From Candidatus Flexifilum affinis (GTDB taxonomy: Bacteria > Chloroflexota > Anaerolineae > Aggregatilineales > Phototrophicaceae): 64,000 bases of DNA. Both the position numbers and the translations under genes were made by a program. Location: the NCBI GenBank assembly GCA_016713325.1, contig JADJPJ010000004.1, forward strand, positions 248,001 to 312,000, read 5' to 3'. This document shows, piece by piece, positions 26,882 through 36,072 of the stretch. Position 1 is the stretch's first letter. The number at the start of each line of letters is the position of its first letter. The notes under the pieces were generated by a model. That model ran no database searches, had not been told where the DNA came from, and worked only from the letters and a program-made list of their open reading frames with translations.

Positions 26882-27976
26882 ATGAACAACACCCCTACCA
26901 GTCTGCGTCTCGATAAGGTGGTCAAAAAGTTTCCATCACGCGATGGCAGCGGCGAGTTCACCGCGGTCGAACAGGTGTCGCTGGAGATCAACAAAGGTGA
27001 ATTTGTCACTCTGCTGGGACCATCCGGCTGCGGCAAGACGACCACCCTGCGCCTGGTTGCCGGGTTCGAGTCGCCGACCTCCGGCAAGATCTACCTAAAT
27101 GGCAAGGACATTACGTCGCAGCCGCCGAACAAGCGCGATATGGCCATGGTGTTCCAGAGCTACGCGCTCTTCCCGCACATGACGGTCTTCGACAACGTGG
27201 CCTATGGCCTGCAAATCAAGCGGCTGTCCAAGGCGGATATTCAGACCAAGGTGCGCTCTACGCTCGATCTGATGGGGTTGGGTGCCCTGGCCCACCGCCG
27301 CCCGAACCAGCTTTCCGGCGGGCAGCAGCAGCGCGTGGCTCTGGCGCGGGCGCTGGTCATGGAGCCGAGCATTCTGCTCTTCGACGAGCCGCTGTCGAAC
27401 CTGGACGCCAAACTGCGCGTGCAGATGCGCAGCGAGATCCACCAGCTTCAGCGTCGCCTGAACATCACCAGCGTCTACGTCACACACGACCAGGACGAGG
27501 CTATGGCGCTCTCCGACCGCATTGTGGTGATGAACGCCGGCCGGATCGAGCAGATGGGGCAGCCCGAAGAAATCTACCGCTATCCCACCACCCGGTTTGT
27601 CGCCGACTTCATCGGCCGGGCCAACTTCTTCGAGTCGAGCGTCGACGGCATCGAAAACGGCTGCGCGCTGGTCCAGATGTTCGGCAAGACGCTGCGCATC
27701 CCCCTGCATCAGACGACCTTCCGCGCCGGCGAAAAAGTCACGGCCATGATGCGCCCCGAGGCGGTCAAGCTGGCCGCCGACCCGACCCTGAAGCAGGTCA
27801 AAATCGAGCAGGTCATGTACCTGGGGTCGGAAGTCGAGTACACCATCGCCTTCGATGGACAGGTCTGGGCCGTATCGGATAGCGATCCGCGCGCCGGACG
27901 CGCCTTTGCCGAGGGGGATATGGCCGGCGTAACGGTCATCGACGATGCTGTGCACCTCCTGAAGACGGAGAGCTGA
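26882..27976 (+). CDS. ABC transporter ATP-binding protein (FbpC/PotA type)
   Basis: The 364-residue ATPase shows Walker [12 protein letters not shown], the signature [15 protein letters not shown], Walker [13 protein letters not shown] and the H-loop VTHDQDEA. The last 110 residues are a TOBE-type regulatory domain (MMRPEAVKL...). This architecture is shared by importers of ferric iron, spermidine, sugars and aminoethylphosphonate; the context fixes it to the preceding permease and binding protein. It is preceded by AAGGAGG and lies 2 bp after the permease stop. Confidence 0.93.
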   Translation: MNNTPTSLRLDKVVKKFPSRDGSGEFTAVEQVSLEINKGEFVTLLGPSGCGKTTTLRLVAGFESPTSGKIYLNGKDITSQPPNKRDMAMVFQSYALFPHMTVFDNVAYGLQIKRLSKADIQTKVRSTLDLMGLGALAHRRPNQLSGGQQQRVALARALVMEPSILLFDEPLSNLDAKLRVQMRSEIHQLQRRLNITSVYVTHDQDEAMALSDRIVVMNAGRIEQMGQPEEIYRYPTTRFVADFIGRANFFESSVDGIENGCALVQMFGKTLRIPLHQTTFRAGEKVTAMMRPEAVKLAADPTLKQVKIEQVMYLGSEVEYTIAFDGQVWAVSDSDPRAGRAFAEGDMAGVTVIDDAVHLLKTES

Positions 27977-28023
27977 GCGCCGCACCGAGCGTGTTGGCAG
28001 AGTCGCGATGCGGCGGTTTTTCC

Positions 28024-28102
28024 GGGAGCACACTCGGGTGCTCCCCTGCGATCACAAATCTTTCACGCGCACCGGCGCGAGGGTGGACCCACGTGTCCAC
28101 CC
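28024..28102. repeat. Two adjacent REP-like hairpins
   Basis: GGGAGCAC (28024-28031) pairs with GTGCTCCC (28038-28045), and GGGTGGAC (28081-28088) pairs with GTCCACCC (28095-28102), followed by GTAG. Their form (GGG-stem-loop-stem-CCC, near GTAG) matches other gaps in this window. The first could end transcription of the ABC operon, but there is no T run. Confidence 0.55.
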
Positions 28103-28234
28103 GTAGTGGCAAGTGTCCCTGGTCCGCTCACACGTTATATCCAATCCGCTTTTCCGGCCGTCCCTTTCCGCGTTACACTGATGCCCATAATTCGAATGCA
28201 CGGCATGAATGCAACACGGAGATAGACGACTATC

Positions 28235-29173
28235 ATGAAGACACAGCCGCTCGGCAAAACCGGCATCGAAGTCAGCGCGCTCTGTCTGGGCGCGATGTAT
28301 TTCGGCAGCCGCAACGACACCGCCACCTCCCATCGCATCCTCGACGCGTACCTCGACGCGGGTGGGACGTTCATCGATACCGCCAATATCTACGCCTGGT
28401 GGGTGGAAGGGTTCCACGGCGGCGAGAGCGAGATCCTGCTCGGCGAATGGATGCAGGCCCGCGGCAACCGCGACAAGCTGTTCATCGCCTCCAAAGTGGG
28501 CTTCGGTTATGGCGAGGTTCCGAAGCGCCTGCGAGCCAGCGACATCGAGCAGGAGTGCGACAAGAGCCTGCGGCACATGAAGATTGACACTATCGATCTC
28601 TACTACGCCCATGTCGACGACCGCACGACGCCCCTGGAAGAGACAATGGAAGCCTTCGACCGTCTGGTCAAGGCGGGCAAGGTGCGCTTCGTCGGTGCCA
28701 GCAACTACCTGGCATGGCGTCTGGAAGAAGCCCGTTGGGTGAGCGAGTCGCACGGCTGGCAGCCGTTCTGCTGCGTCCAGCAGCATTACACCTATCTGCG
28801 CCTGCGGCCGGGGATGAACGTCGCCCCGCAGGAGATGGTCAACGACGACCTGCTGGACTGGGTGAAGGCGCGCGGGAGTACGCTGCTGGCTTACAGCGTC
28901 CTGCAATCCGGCGCCTACTCGCGCTCCGACCGGTCCGTGCGCAAGGAATTGCACTTCGACGACAATACTCGCCGGCTGGAGACGCTGCGCGCCGTCGCTC
29001 AGGAGACGGGCGCGACCGTCAATCAGGTCATCCTCAAGTGGATGCTCGACCGCTCGATCATCCCGCTGATTGCCGCCAGCAGCGAGGAACAACTGGCGGA
29101 GAACCTGGGCGCGCTGGAGGTCCACCTCAGCGCCGAGCAGACTGAACGGCTGAATCGAGCGGGGACGGAATAA
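28235..29173 (+). CDS. Aldo/keto reductase
   Basis: A 312-residue NADPH-dependent (beta/alpha)8 oxidoreductase. The catalytic tetrad is complete: Asp48 (FIDTANIY), Tyr53, Lys87 (IASKVGFG) and His126 (YYAHVDD). It is close to the YghZ/Tas-like AKRs that reduce sugars or small aldehydes. GAGAT before the ATG acts as ribosome-binding site. It is followed immediately (1 bp) by an NAD-dependent epimerase gene, so the two probably act on the same carbohydrate-like compound. Confidence 0.9.
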   Translation: MKTQPLGKTGIEVSALCLGAMYFGSRNDTATSHRILDAYLDAGGTFIDTANIYAWWVEGFHGGESEILLGEWMQARGNRDKLFIASKVGFGYGEVPKRLRASDIEQECDKSLRHMKIDTIDLYYAHVDDRTTPLEETMEAFDRLVKAGKVRFVGASNYLAWRLEEARWVSESHGWQPFCCVQQHYTYLRLRPGMNVAPQEMVNDDLLDWVKARGSTLLAYSVLQSGAYSRSDRSVRKELHFDDNTRRLETLRAVAQETGATVNQVILKWMLDRSIIPLIAASSEEQLAENLGALEVHLSAEQTERLNRAGTE

Positions 29174-29174
29174 C

Positions 29175-30128
29175 ATGCGCATTGTCATCATCGGCGGCAG
29201 CGGCCACATCGGCACCTATCTGGTCCCGATGCTGGTCGAGAGCGGGCACGAGGTTATCAACGTCACGCGCGGGCAGCGCGATCCGTATCTGCCGCACGGC
29301 GCCTGGAAGCAGGTCCGGCAGATCGCCGCCGACCGTGACGCGGAGGACCGGGCAGGGACGTTCGGCGCGCGCATTCGCGATCTGGAGCCGGAGGTCGTCG
29401 TCGACCTGATCTGTTTCACCGAGGACAGCAACCGCCAGATCGTCGAGGCGCTGCGCGGCCGGGTCAGCCATTTTCTGCACTGCGGCACGATCTGGGCGCA
29501 CGGCCATAGTACCACTGTGCCGGCGACGGAAGATCAGCCTCGCCAGCCGTTCGGCGAGTACGGCATCCGGAAGTGGGCGATCGAGTCGACATTACTGAGC
29601 GAGGCGAGGCAGGGGCGGTTTCCCGCCACGGTGCTGATGCCGGGCCACATTGTCGGACCGGGCTACGCGCCACTCAACCCGGCCGGGCACTTCAACCCGG
29701 CGGTCTTCGGCCAGATCGCGCGCGGCGAGCCTTTGACCCTGGCCAACCTCGGTCTGGAGACGGTGCATCACGTCCACGCGTCGGACGTGGCCCAGGCTTT
29801 CTACAAGGCCATGACCCGTTGGAGCACCAGTGTGGGCGAAAACTTCCACACCGTGTCGCCGGCGGCGCTCACCCTGCGCGGCTATGCTGAGGCGATGTAC
29901 GCCTGGTTTGGCCCGACGCCCTCCCTGAGCTATCTGCCCTGGGAAGAGTGGCGCAAGACGGTCAGCGAGGGGGAGGCCTCCGCCACCTGGGATCACATCG
30001 CCCACAGCCCGAATGCCAGTGTCGAGAAGGCGCGCCGGCTGATCGGCTACGAGCCGCGCTACTCGTCCCTGGCGGCGGTGCAGGAGGCGGTGGGGTGGTT
30101 GATCGCGCAGGGCGTCGTGAAGGTTTGA
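29175..30128 (+). CDS. NAD-dependent epimerase/dehydratase family protein
   Basis: An extended short-chain dehydrogenase of 317 residues: the Rossmann glycine motif GGSGHIGTYL at residues 7-16 and the catalytic pair in YGIRKWAIE (Y-x3-K). The serine/threonine position falls in HCGTIWAHG. The substrate-binding half (MPGHIVGPGYAPLNP, HHVHASDVAQAF) is like nucleotide-sugar epimerases or sugar dehydrogenases. It forms an operon with the aldo/keto reductase. The exact reaction is unknown. Confidence 0.88.
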   Translation: MRIVIIGGSGHIGTYLVPMLVESGHEVINVTRGQRDPYLPHGAWKQVRQIAADRDAEDRAGTFGARIRDLEPEVVVDLICFTEDSNRQIVEALRGRVSHFLHCGTIWAHGHSTTVPATEDQPRQPFGEYGIRKWAIESTLLSEARQGRFPATVLMPGHIVGPGYAPLNPAGHFNPAVFGQIARGEPLTLANLGLETVHHVHASDVAQAFYKAMTRWSTSVGENFHTVSPAALTLRGYAEAMYAWFGPTPSLSYLPWEEWRKTVSEGEASATWDHIAHSPNASVEKARRLIGYEPRYSSLAAVQEAVGWLIAQGVVKV

Positions 30129-30136
30129 TTTCCCCT

Positions 30137-30181
30137 TCCTGTGCAGATTGCAGGCGAAAGATCGGCAATCTGCACAGGAAA
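30137..30181. terminator. Strong 16-bp inverted repeat
   Basis: TTCCTGTGCAGATTGC (30137-30152) and GCAATCTGCACAGGAA (30166-30181) pair perfectly around a 13-base loop. It lies just after the epimerase stop codon, a usual place for a terminator, although no T run follows. It is longer and more perfect than the REP-like hairpins elsewhere. Confidence 0.55.
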
Positions 30182-30282
30182 CTTGAAACGTTTGACAAGC
30201 CCCTCATTGCTGGATAATCTTGAGCAGCATTACAAAACATTACAGTTGTGCAACCCCTACTCTCAATTCAAGGATGGCGTCC

Positions 30283-31854
30283 ATGAGTAATCGTTTTCTG
30301 CAAGTTCTGATCCTGGCCATCGGTTTGCTGGTGCTGTTTGCCGTGCCGGTGAGCTTTGCGCAGGATGAGAACGTTCTCCTGTATGGCGGCAACCAGGATA
30401 TCGACAATATCGACCCGGCGACGGGAGAGAACTACTCGATCAATGCGGCGCTGGTCTCCCTGTACGACGCGCTCTTCATCGTCCGCGGCGAAGAACTCCA
30501 GCCGAACCTGGTCGACACCTGGGAAGTCAATGAAGACGCCACCGTCTGGACGTTCAACCTGAAGCCGAATGCCGTCTTCCATGATGGCAGCCCGGTCAAT
30601 GCCGACGCCGTGGTCTACAGCTTCAATCGCATCATGACCCTCCAGGGACCCCCGACCTACCGCTGGGCAGGTGTCGCCGACGCGGATAGCGCCGTCGCCC
30701 TGGACGAGGATACCGTGCAGTTCACACTGCTCCAGCCGTTCGCGCCGTTCCTGGGCACGCTGAGCCAACTCTACATCGTCAACCCGGCCATCGTCGAAGC
30801 CAACAAGGGCGATGACTTCGGTCAGACCTACCTGCGCACCAGCGAAGCCGGCTCCGGCCCCTACACCATGGGCCGCTGGGAAATCGGCAACGTCTATGAA
30901 TTCGTCGCCGTTCAGGATTACTGGGGCGGTTGGCGCTCGGAGAATCACCCCGACCGCGCGCTGTGGATCATCCGCCGCGACAGCGCCTCGCAGGTCAACT
31001 CGCTGTTGGCCAACGAAACGCACATCGCCGACACCATCGACCTGAACGATGCGGCGCGCATCGGTGAGACCCCCGGCTACTACATCGAGAACAACGGCGG
31101 TCTGTTCACCAACTCGCTCAAGATGAACACGCAGGGCGAGTACATGAGCGACATCAATCTGCGCATGGCCGTCGCCTACGCCATGAACTACGAAGCGCTG
31201 CCCCAGGTGCTCGACGTGCCGGTGCAGCTGATGTTCGGTCCCACCCCCGCCGGCTTCCCCGGTGCGGTCGAGGGCCTGGATGTGCCGACCTACGATCTGG
31301 ACAAGGCTCGCGAGTATCTGGCGCAGTCCGCGTGGCCGGAAGGCGGCATCGCGCTCGACTACGTCTACGTCAGCGGCCTGACCTTCGAAGAAGTGACCGG
31401 CCTGGTCCTGCTCGAAGGACTGGCGGAAATCGGCATCACGTTGAACATGACCCCGATGCTGTGGCCCGACATGGTGGCGGCCTGCTCTGATCCCGCGTCC
31501 GGCCCGGACCTCATCAACATCTTCACGCAGCCGGCCTACCTGGACATGGACGCCCACCTGTACAACCAGTACCACAGCACACAGTGGGGCAGCTACAACT
31601 CGTGCAGCTTCTACAAGAACGAGCGCGTCGATGAGCTGCTGGATCTGGCCCGCGTGACCGGCGATCCTGCCGCCCGCACCGAGTTGTACAACGAGGCGCA
31701 GACTCTGATCGCCGCCGACCAGCCCTCCGTCTGGACATTCACGCAGAACTCCGTGCTGGCCTTCAACGAATGCGTGCAGGGGTATGACTTCCGCCCGCTG
31801 GAGAGCCTCTCGGTGCTCTTCCAGGACCTTGAACTGAACAGCTGCCCTGTGTAG
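30283..31854 (+). CDS. ABC transporter substrate-binding protein, peptide/nickel family (SBP_bac_5)
   Basis: A DppA/OppA-type binding protein. The signal peptide MSNRFLQVLILAIGLLVLFA continues to VSFAQ and has no lipobox. The mature protein starts DENVLLYGGNQDIDNIDPAT, with the family's LQPNLVDTWEVNEDATVWTF segment and FHDGSPVNADAVVYSFNRI. ATG 30283 has AAGGA at good spacing; 30274 is an in-frame alternative. It is separated by 275 bp from the permease and ATPase genes that complete the importer. Given the hydantoinase and DUF917 genes downstream, the cargo may be a small cyclic amide or dipeptide-like compound rather than true peptides. Confidence 0.9.
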   Translation: MSNRFLQVLILAIGLLVLFAVPVSFAQDENVLLYGGNQDIDNIDPATGENYSINAALVSLYDALFIVRGEELQPNLVDTWEVNEDATVWTFNLKPNAVFHDGSPVNADAVVYSFNRIMTLQGPPTYRWAGVADADSAVALDEDTVQFTLLQPFAPFLGTLSQLYIVNPAIVEANKGDDFGQTYLRTSEAGSGPYTMGRWEIGNVYEFVAVQDYWGGWRSENHPDRALWIIRRDSASQVNSLLANETHIADTIDLNDAARIGETPGYYIENNGGLFTNSLKMNTQGEYMSDINLRMAVAYAMNYEALPQVLDVPVQLMFGPTPAGFPGAVEGLDVPTYDLDKAREYLAQSAWPEGGIALDYVYVSGLTFEEVTGLVLLEGLAEIGITLNMTPMLWPDMVAACSDPASGPDLINIFTQPAYLDMDAHLYNQYHSTQWGSYNSCSFYKNERVDELLDLARVTGDPAARTELYNEAQTLIAADQPSVWTFTQNSVLAFNECVQGYDFRPLESLSVLFQDLELNSCPV

Positions 31855-32034
31855 CTGGTGAAGGAATGAGCGATGAGGGATGAGAAATGAGGAAAAACGG
31901 TTTTGACCTCGTGACTTGTCCCTCATTCACGGTGATATCCCAGACGCGGAATGTCCGCTGCATGCTCTGAGGTGTCGCAAAGCACAAGGATTCAAAGGGC
32001 CGGCGTAAAGGTCGGTCCGGTCCTAATCTTTATC

Positions 32035-32059
32035 GTAGGGGCGACCCAGCGGGTCGCCC
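32035..32059. repeat. REP-like palindrome
   Basis: GTAG is followed by GGGCGACCC, AGC and GGGTCGCCC: a 9-bp perfect stem. It belongs to the same class as the outer ends of the two MITE-like copies (GTAGGGGCG...). Upstream in the same gap, the GATGAGGGATGAGAAATGAGG stretch (about 31870) resembles the sequence at 5220-5265, another dispersed low-complexity repeat. Confidence 0.55.
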
Positions 32060-32129
32060 ATGCGTCATCGTCGTCGGTCCTCACTCCGCAGTCATGTAGG
32101 GTTACGCGCGTGATGGAGCGCAGTCGCAA

Positions 32130-33143
32130 ATGAGTATCCGCCTCTATGTCCTGCGGCGGCTGGTGCTGATCATTCCGCTTTTGATCGGGCTGACGCTGCT
32201 CACGTTCACCGTCTCGCGCGTCCTGCCCGGCGACCCGGTCGGTCTGGCGGCAGGCCCGCAGGCGACCACCGAAATCAAAGACACGCTCCGCCGTGAGTTC
32301 GGTCTGGATCAGCCGCTGCCGGTGCAGTACGTCAACTACCTCACCGGGGTGCTGCGCGGCGACTGGGGCGAATCGCTCTACTCGCGCCGGTCGGTGATCG
32401 CCGACATCTCGGTCTACTTCCCGGCGACGCTGGAACTCACCGTCACCGCCATCGTCATTGCCACGGCGCTGGGCGTGCCCGCCGGCGTGGTTTCGGCGCT
32501 GTATCGGAACAAGCTGCCCGATCAGATCGCCCGGGTCATGGCGCTGTTCTTCGTCAGCTTCCCAGCCTTCTGGCTGGCCATGATCTTCCAGCTCATCTTC
32601 GGGCTGGAACTGGGCTGGTTTCCCATTGGTCGACGCTTCGGCGCCATCGACGCGCCGCCGCTGGCCATCACCGGCATGTACAGTATCGACAGCCTGCTCC
32701 GCCTCGACTTCGAGTCACTGCGCACGGCGCTGTCCCATCTGTTCGTCCCGGCGCTGGTGCTCTCCTTTGGATCGCTGGCCAGCATCACCCGCATCACCCG
32801 CGCCAGCATGCTGGAAGCGCTCGACAAAGACTTCGTGCGTATGGAACGGGCGATCGGCATCCCCAACCGGGTGATCGTCACCAAGTACGTGCTGCGCAAC
32901 GCCATGATCGCCACCATCACCATCATCTCGCTGGAATTCGGCTGGCTGCTGGCCGGCGCGGTGCTGGTGGAGACAATCTTCGACTTCCCCGGCATGGGCT
33001 TGTACGCCGTCGAGTCGTCGCTGCGGCTCGACTTCCAGCCGATCATGGGCATTACCCTGATCTACGGGGTGGTCTTCAGTCTGATCAACATTCTCACAGA
33101 CGTCGTGTACGGTATTCTGGACCCACGAATTCGCTATGGCTGA
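32130..33143 (+). CDS. Peptide-type ABC transporter permease, DppB-like
   Basis: A 337-residue inner-membrane protein with six helices, opening MSIRLYVLRRLVLIIPLLIG and followed by the family's TFTVSRVLPGDPVG. The EAA-like loop is RASMLEALDKDFVRMERAIG, and the C-terminus DVVYGILDPRIRYG is typical of DppB. It overlaps the next gene by 8 bp, so stoichiometric production of both permeases is likely. Confidence 0.93.
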   Translation: MSIRLYVLRRLVLIIPLLIGLTLLTFTVSRVLPGDPVGLAAGPQATTEIKDTLRREFGLDQPLPVQYVNYLTGVLRGDWGESLYSRRSVIADISVYFPATLELTVTAIVIATALGVPAGVVSALYRNKLPDQIARVMALFFVSFPAFWLAMIFQLIFGLELGWFPIGRRFGAIDAPPLAITGMYSIDSLLRLDFESLRTALSHLFVPALVLSFGSLASITRITRASMLEALDKDFVRMERAIGIPNRVIVTKYVLRNAMIATITIISLEFGWLLAGAVLVETIFDFPGMGLYAVESSLRLDFQPIMGITLIYGVVFSLINILTDVVYGILDPRIRYG

Positions 33144-34050
33144 ACAAAGTCTGGGACCCAAAGCTCTGGAACCTGCGGCGGTTAATCTCGGTTCCGCGCG
33201 CTGGGAAAACGTCAAGCGCGCCGCTTACCGGTTCCGTGCCAATCCGCTGGCGATGATCGGCCTGATCACGCTGATCTTCATCCTGGTGATCGCCATCACC
33301 GCGCCGGCTATTGTGCCGTTCCCAGAGGACGCCGCCGGCAAGGTCCGCCCGACCGCGCGCCTTCAGGCGCCGAACGAGACCTACTATTTCGGCACGGACA
33401 ATGTCGGTCGTGACATCTTCAGCCGCACGCTGATGGGTACCGGGCTGGCGCTCATGGTCGGCGTGGTGATCATCTTCCTGGCGACCACCATCGGCGTGAC
33501 CATCGGCGCGCTGGCCGGCTACTTCGGCGGCTGGACCGACGACGTGCTGATGCGCCTCACCGACATCTTCCTGACGGTTCCAGCGCTGGTTCTGGCCATC
33601 GCCGTGACGGCGGCGCTGGGCAAGGGCATCCTGAACGTGATGATCGGCATCGCGCTGGTCTGGTGGCCCGGTTTCGCCCGCATGACGCGCGGCCTGGTGC
33701 TGTCGCTGAAGGAAGAGCCGTTCGTAGAAGCGGCGCGCGGTCTGGGCGGCGGGCACCTGCGGGTGCTGTTCCGCCACATCCTGCCCAATGCCCTGTCGCC
33801 GATCATCGTCAAGATGAGCACCGACTTCGGGTTCGCCGTGCTGACGGCCGCAGCGCTCGGCTTCATTGGTCTGGGCGCGCAGCCGCCGACGCCAGAGTGG
33901 GGCGCCATGATCAACGAGGGGCGCGACTACTTCCCGGCGCAGTGGTGGGTGGCAACCTTCCCCGGCATGGCCATTTTCCTGGTGGTGTTCAGCTGGAATC
34001 TGCTTGGCGACGGGCTGCGGGATGTGCTCGATCCCCGGTCGCGGCGATGA
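33136..34050 (+). CDS. Peptide-type ABC transporter permease, DppC-like
   Basis: A 304-residue partner permease. FRANPLAMIGLITLIFILVI is the first helix, FGTDNVGRDIFSRTLMGTG is the hallmark DppC/OppC segment, and EEPFVEAARGLGGGHLRVLF is the EAA loop. It ends with LLGDGLRDVLDPRSRR, the usual family ending. The gene overlaps dppB-like and is 10 bp before the first ATPase gene. Confidence 0.94.
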   Translation: MAEQSLGPKALEPAAVNLGSARWENVKRAAYRFRANPLAMIGLITLIFILVIAITAPAIVPFPEDAAGKVRPTARLQAPNETYYFGTDNVGRDIFSRTLMGTGLALMVGVVIIFLATTIGVTIGALAGYFGGWTDDVLMRLTDIFLTVPALVLAIAVTAALGKGILNVMIGIALVWWPGFARMTRGLVLSLKEEPFVEAARGLGGGHLRVLFRHILPNALSPIIVKMSTDFGFAVLTAAALGFIGLGAQPPTPEWGAMINEGRDYFPAQWWVATFPGMAIFLVVFSWNLLGDGLRDVLDPRSRR

Positions 34051-34060
34051 GGCCAAGACG

Positions 34061-35089
34061 ATGACTCCGCCGCTGCTCGACATTCAGAACCTGCATCTGG
34101 AATTCAAGACGTACGATGGCGTGGCGCGTGTGCTGGCCGGCGTCAACCTGACCATGCAGCGCGGCGACGTGCTGGGATTGGTGGGGGAGACGGGCTGCGG
34201 CAAGTCGATGACGGCGCTGTCCGTGCCGCGGCTGATCCCGATGCCGCCGGGCAGGATCACCGAAGGGCGCGTGCTGTTCAACGGCGAGGACGTGCTCAGC
34301 AAGTCCAACGACGAGATGCAGCGGTTCCGCGCCAAACACCTGGGCATGATCTTTCAGGACCCGACGACCAACCTCAACCCGCTGTTCACCATTCGCGAGC
34401 AGTTGATCGACGCGGTGCTGTACCAGACGATGGACGCGCAGAAGGTGCCCGGCCGCTGGAAAGGCTTCCTTCCGTCCACCCGGCAGGTGCGCCTGCTTGC
34501 CAACCAGCGCGCCATCGAGCTGATGGGGCTGGTCGGCATCCCCGACGGCGACCAGCGCCTGAGCGACTACCCGCATCAATTCAGCGGCGGCATGCGCCAG
34601 CGCGTGCTGATCGCCATGGCGCTGGCCGGCAAACCCGATCTGCTGATCGCCGACGAGCCGACGACCGCGCTCGACGTGACGATTCAGGCGCAGATCCTGC
34701 GGTTGATCACCGGGCTGGTCGATCGGCTGGGCGTGACGGTGCTGCTGATCACCCACAACCTGGGCGTGGTGGCGCAGTCGTGCCAGCACGTGGCCGTGAT
34801 GTACGCCGGCCGCGTGATCGAGCAGGCGCCGGCGCGCGAGCTGTTCAAAAACCCGAAGCACCCGTACACGCGCGGGCTGCTGAATGCCGTCCCCACCCGC
34901 CGCATCGAACGCGGGCAGTTGAGCGGCATCCCCGGCACTATTCCCAACCTGGCCAATCCACCGCCGGGCTGCCGTTTCCATCCGCGCTGCGCCCATGCCA
35001 CTGACGCCTGCCGCGCCGCCGTGCCGCCACCCTACACGGTCGGCCCGAGCCACACAGCGGAATGCGTTTTGTATGCGGAGGGATCATGA
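34061..35089 (+). CDS. Peptide-type ABC transporter ATPase, DppD-like
   Basis: The 342-residue ATPase has Walker [12 protein letters not shown], signature [15 protein letters not shown], Walker [13 protein letters not shown] and H-loop [11 protein letters not shown]. The C-terminal Oligo_HPY region contains [17 protein letters not shown], the cysteine pattern that in DppD/F proteins can bind an Fe-S cluster. ATG 34061 is preferred, since the upstream 19 codons overlap the end of the permease gene. Its stop overlaps the start of the second ATPase gene (ATGA). Confidence 0.93.
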   Translation: MTPPLLDIQNLHLEFKTYDGVARVLAGVNLTMQRGDVLGLVGETGCGKSMTALSVPRLIPMPPGRITEGRVLFNGEDVLSKSNDEMQRFRAKHLGMIFQDPTTNLNPLFTIREQLIDAVLYQTMDAQKVPGRWKGFLPSTRQVRLLANQRAIELMGLVGIPDGDQRLSDYPHQFSGGMRQRVLIAMALAGKPDLLIADEPTTALDVTIQAQILRLITGLVDRLGVTVLLITHNLGVVAQSCQHVAVMYAGRVIEQAPARELFKNPKHPYTRGLLNAVPTRRIERGQLSGIPGTIPNLANPPPGCRFHPRCAHATDACRAAVPPPYTVGPSHTAECVLYAEGS

Positions 35090-36072
35090 GCGGCGACGCG
35101 ATTCTTGAGGTGCGCGGGCTGAGCAAGCACTTTCCGGTGCGCGGTGGGCTGCTCAACCGGCCAGTGGGCGCTTTCAAAGCCGTTGACGACGTCAGCTTCA
35201 GCGTGCCGCGCGGCAAGACGCTGGGCATTGTCGGCGAATCCGGCTCCGGCAAGACGACGGTGGGCAAGTGCGCCATCCGCCTGATCGAGCCGACGGCCGG
35301 GGAGATCCTGTTCGAAGGCGATGATCTGCGCAAGCTGTCGTCGGGCGACCTGCGGCGCAAGCGCACCGACATGCAGATGATCTACCAGTCACCGGCCGCT
35401 TCGCTGAATAGCCGCATGACCGTCGGGCAGATCGTCGGCGAGGCGCTCTGGCTGCACGAGCGGCTGAATGGCTCGAAGGCGCGCGACCGGGCGATGGAGT
35501 TGCTGAATGTCGTCGGTCTGAAGCCGGAACACTACTACCGCTTCCCGCATGAGTTCAGCGGCGGGCAGCAGCAGCGCGTCGGCATCGCCCGCGCGCTGGC
35601 TGTCCGCCCCAAGCTGCTGGTGCTGGACGAGCCGACTTCGGCGCTGGACGTGTCGGTGCAGGCGCAGGTGCTGAACCTGCTGCACGAGCTCCAGCGGGAA
35701 TTCGGCCTGACCTATCTGTTCATCTCCCACGATCTGGGCGTGGTGCGCTACCTGTGCGATCAGGTGGCGCTGATGTACCTGGGCAAGATCGTCGAGGTCG
35801 CCGATGTGAACCTGATCTTCGACGAGCCGAAGCACCCGTACACCCAGGCGCTGATCTCGGCCATCCCCGAGCCGGACCCCGACGAGGTTCGCGAGCAGAT
35901 CATGCTGCGCGGGGATCTGACGCTGGGCCGTCCGGCACGCGGCTGTCCGTTTGCGCCGCGCTGCCAGGCGCCCAAGATCGCCGACTGTGACACTGTCGAG
36001 CCGCCCCTGGCCGACACCGAAACCGGCCACTATGTGGCCTGCCATCTGCATCCTGGAGCCTTCGTCAGATGA
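35086..36072 (+). CDS. Peptide-type ABC transporter ATPase, DppF-like
   Basis: The second nucleotide-binding subunit, 328 residues: FPVRGGLLNRPVGAFKAVDD is typical of DppF, Walker A is GESGSGKTTVG, the signature is [15 protein letters not shown], Walker B is LLVLDEPTSALD, and the tail includes CPFAPRCQAPKIADC. The start at 35086 is within the stop of the preceding gene. The 3' end overlaps the first DUF917 gene (ATGACTTTG at 36069), which places transporter and catabolic enzymes in one operon. Confidence 0.94.
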   Translation: MSGDAILEVRGLSKHFPVRGGLLNRPVGAFKAVDDVSFSVPRGKTLGIVGESGSGKTTVGKCAIRLIEPTAGEILFEGDDLRKLSSGDLRRKRTDMQMIYQSPAASLNSRMTVGQIVGEALWLHERLNGSKARDRAMELLNVVGLKPEHYYRFPHEFSGGQQQRVGIARALAVRPKLLVLDEPTSALDVSVQAQVLNLLHELQREFGLTYLFISHDLGVVRYLCDQVALMYLGKIVEVADVNLIFDEPKHPYTQALISAIPEPDPDEVREQIMLRGDLTLGRPARGCPFAPRCQAPKIADCDTVEPPLADTETGHYVACHLHPGAFVR

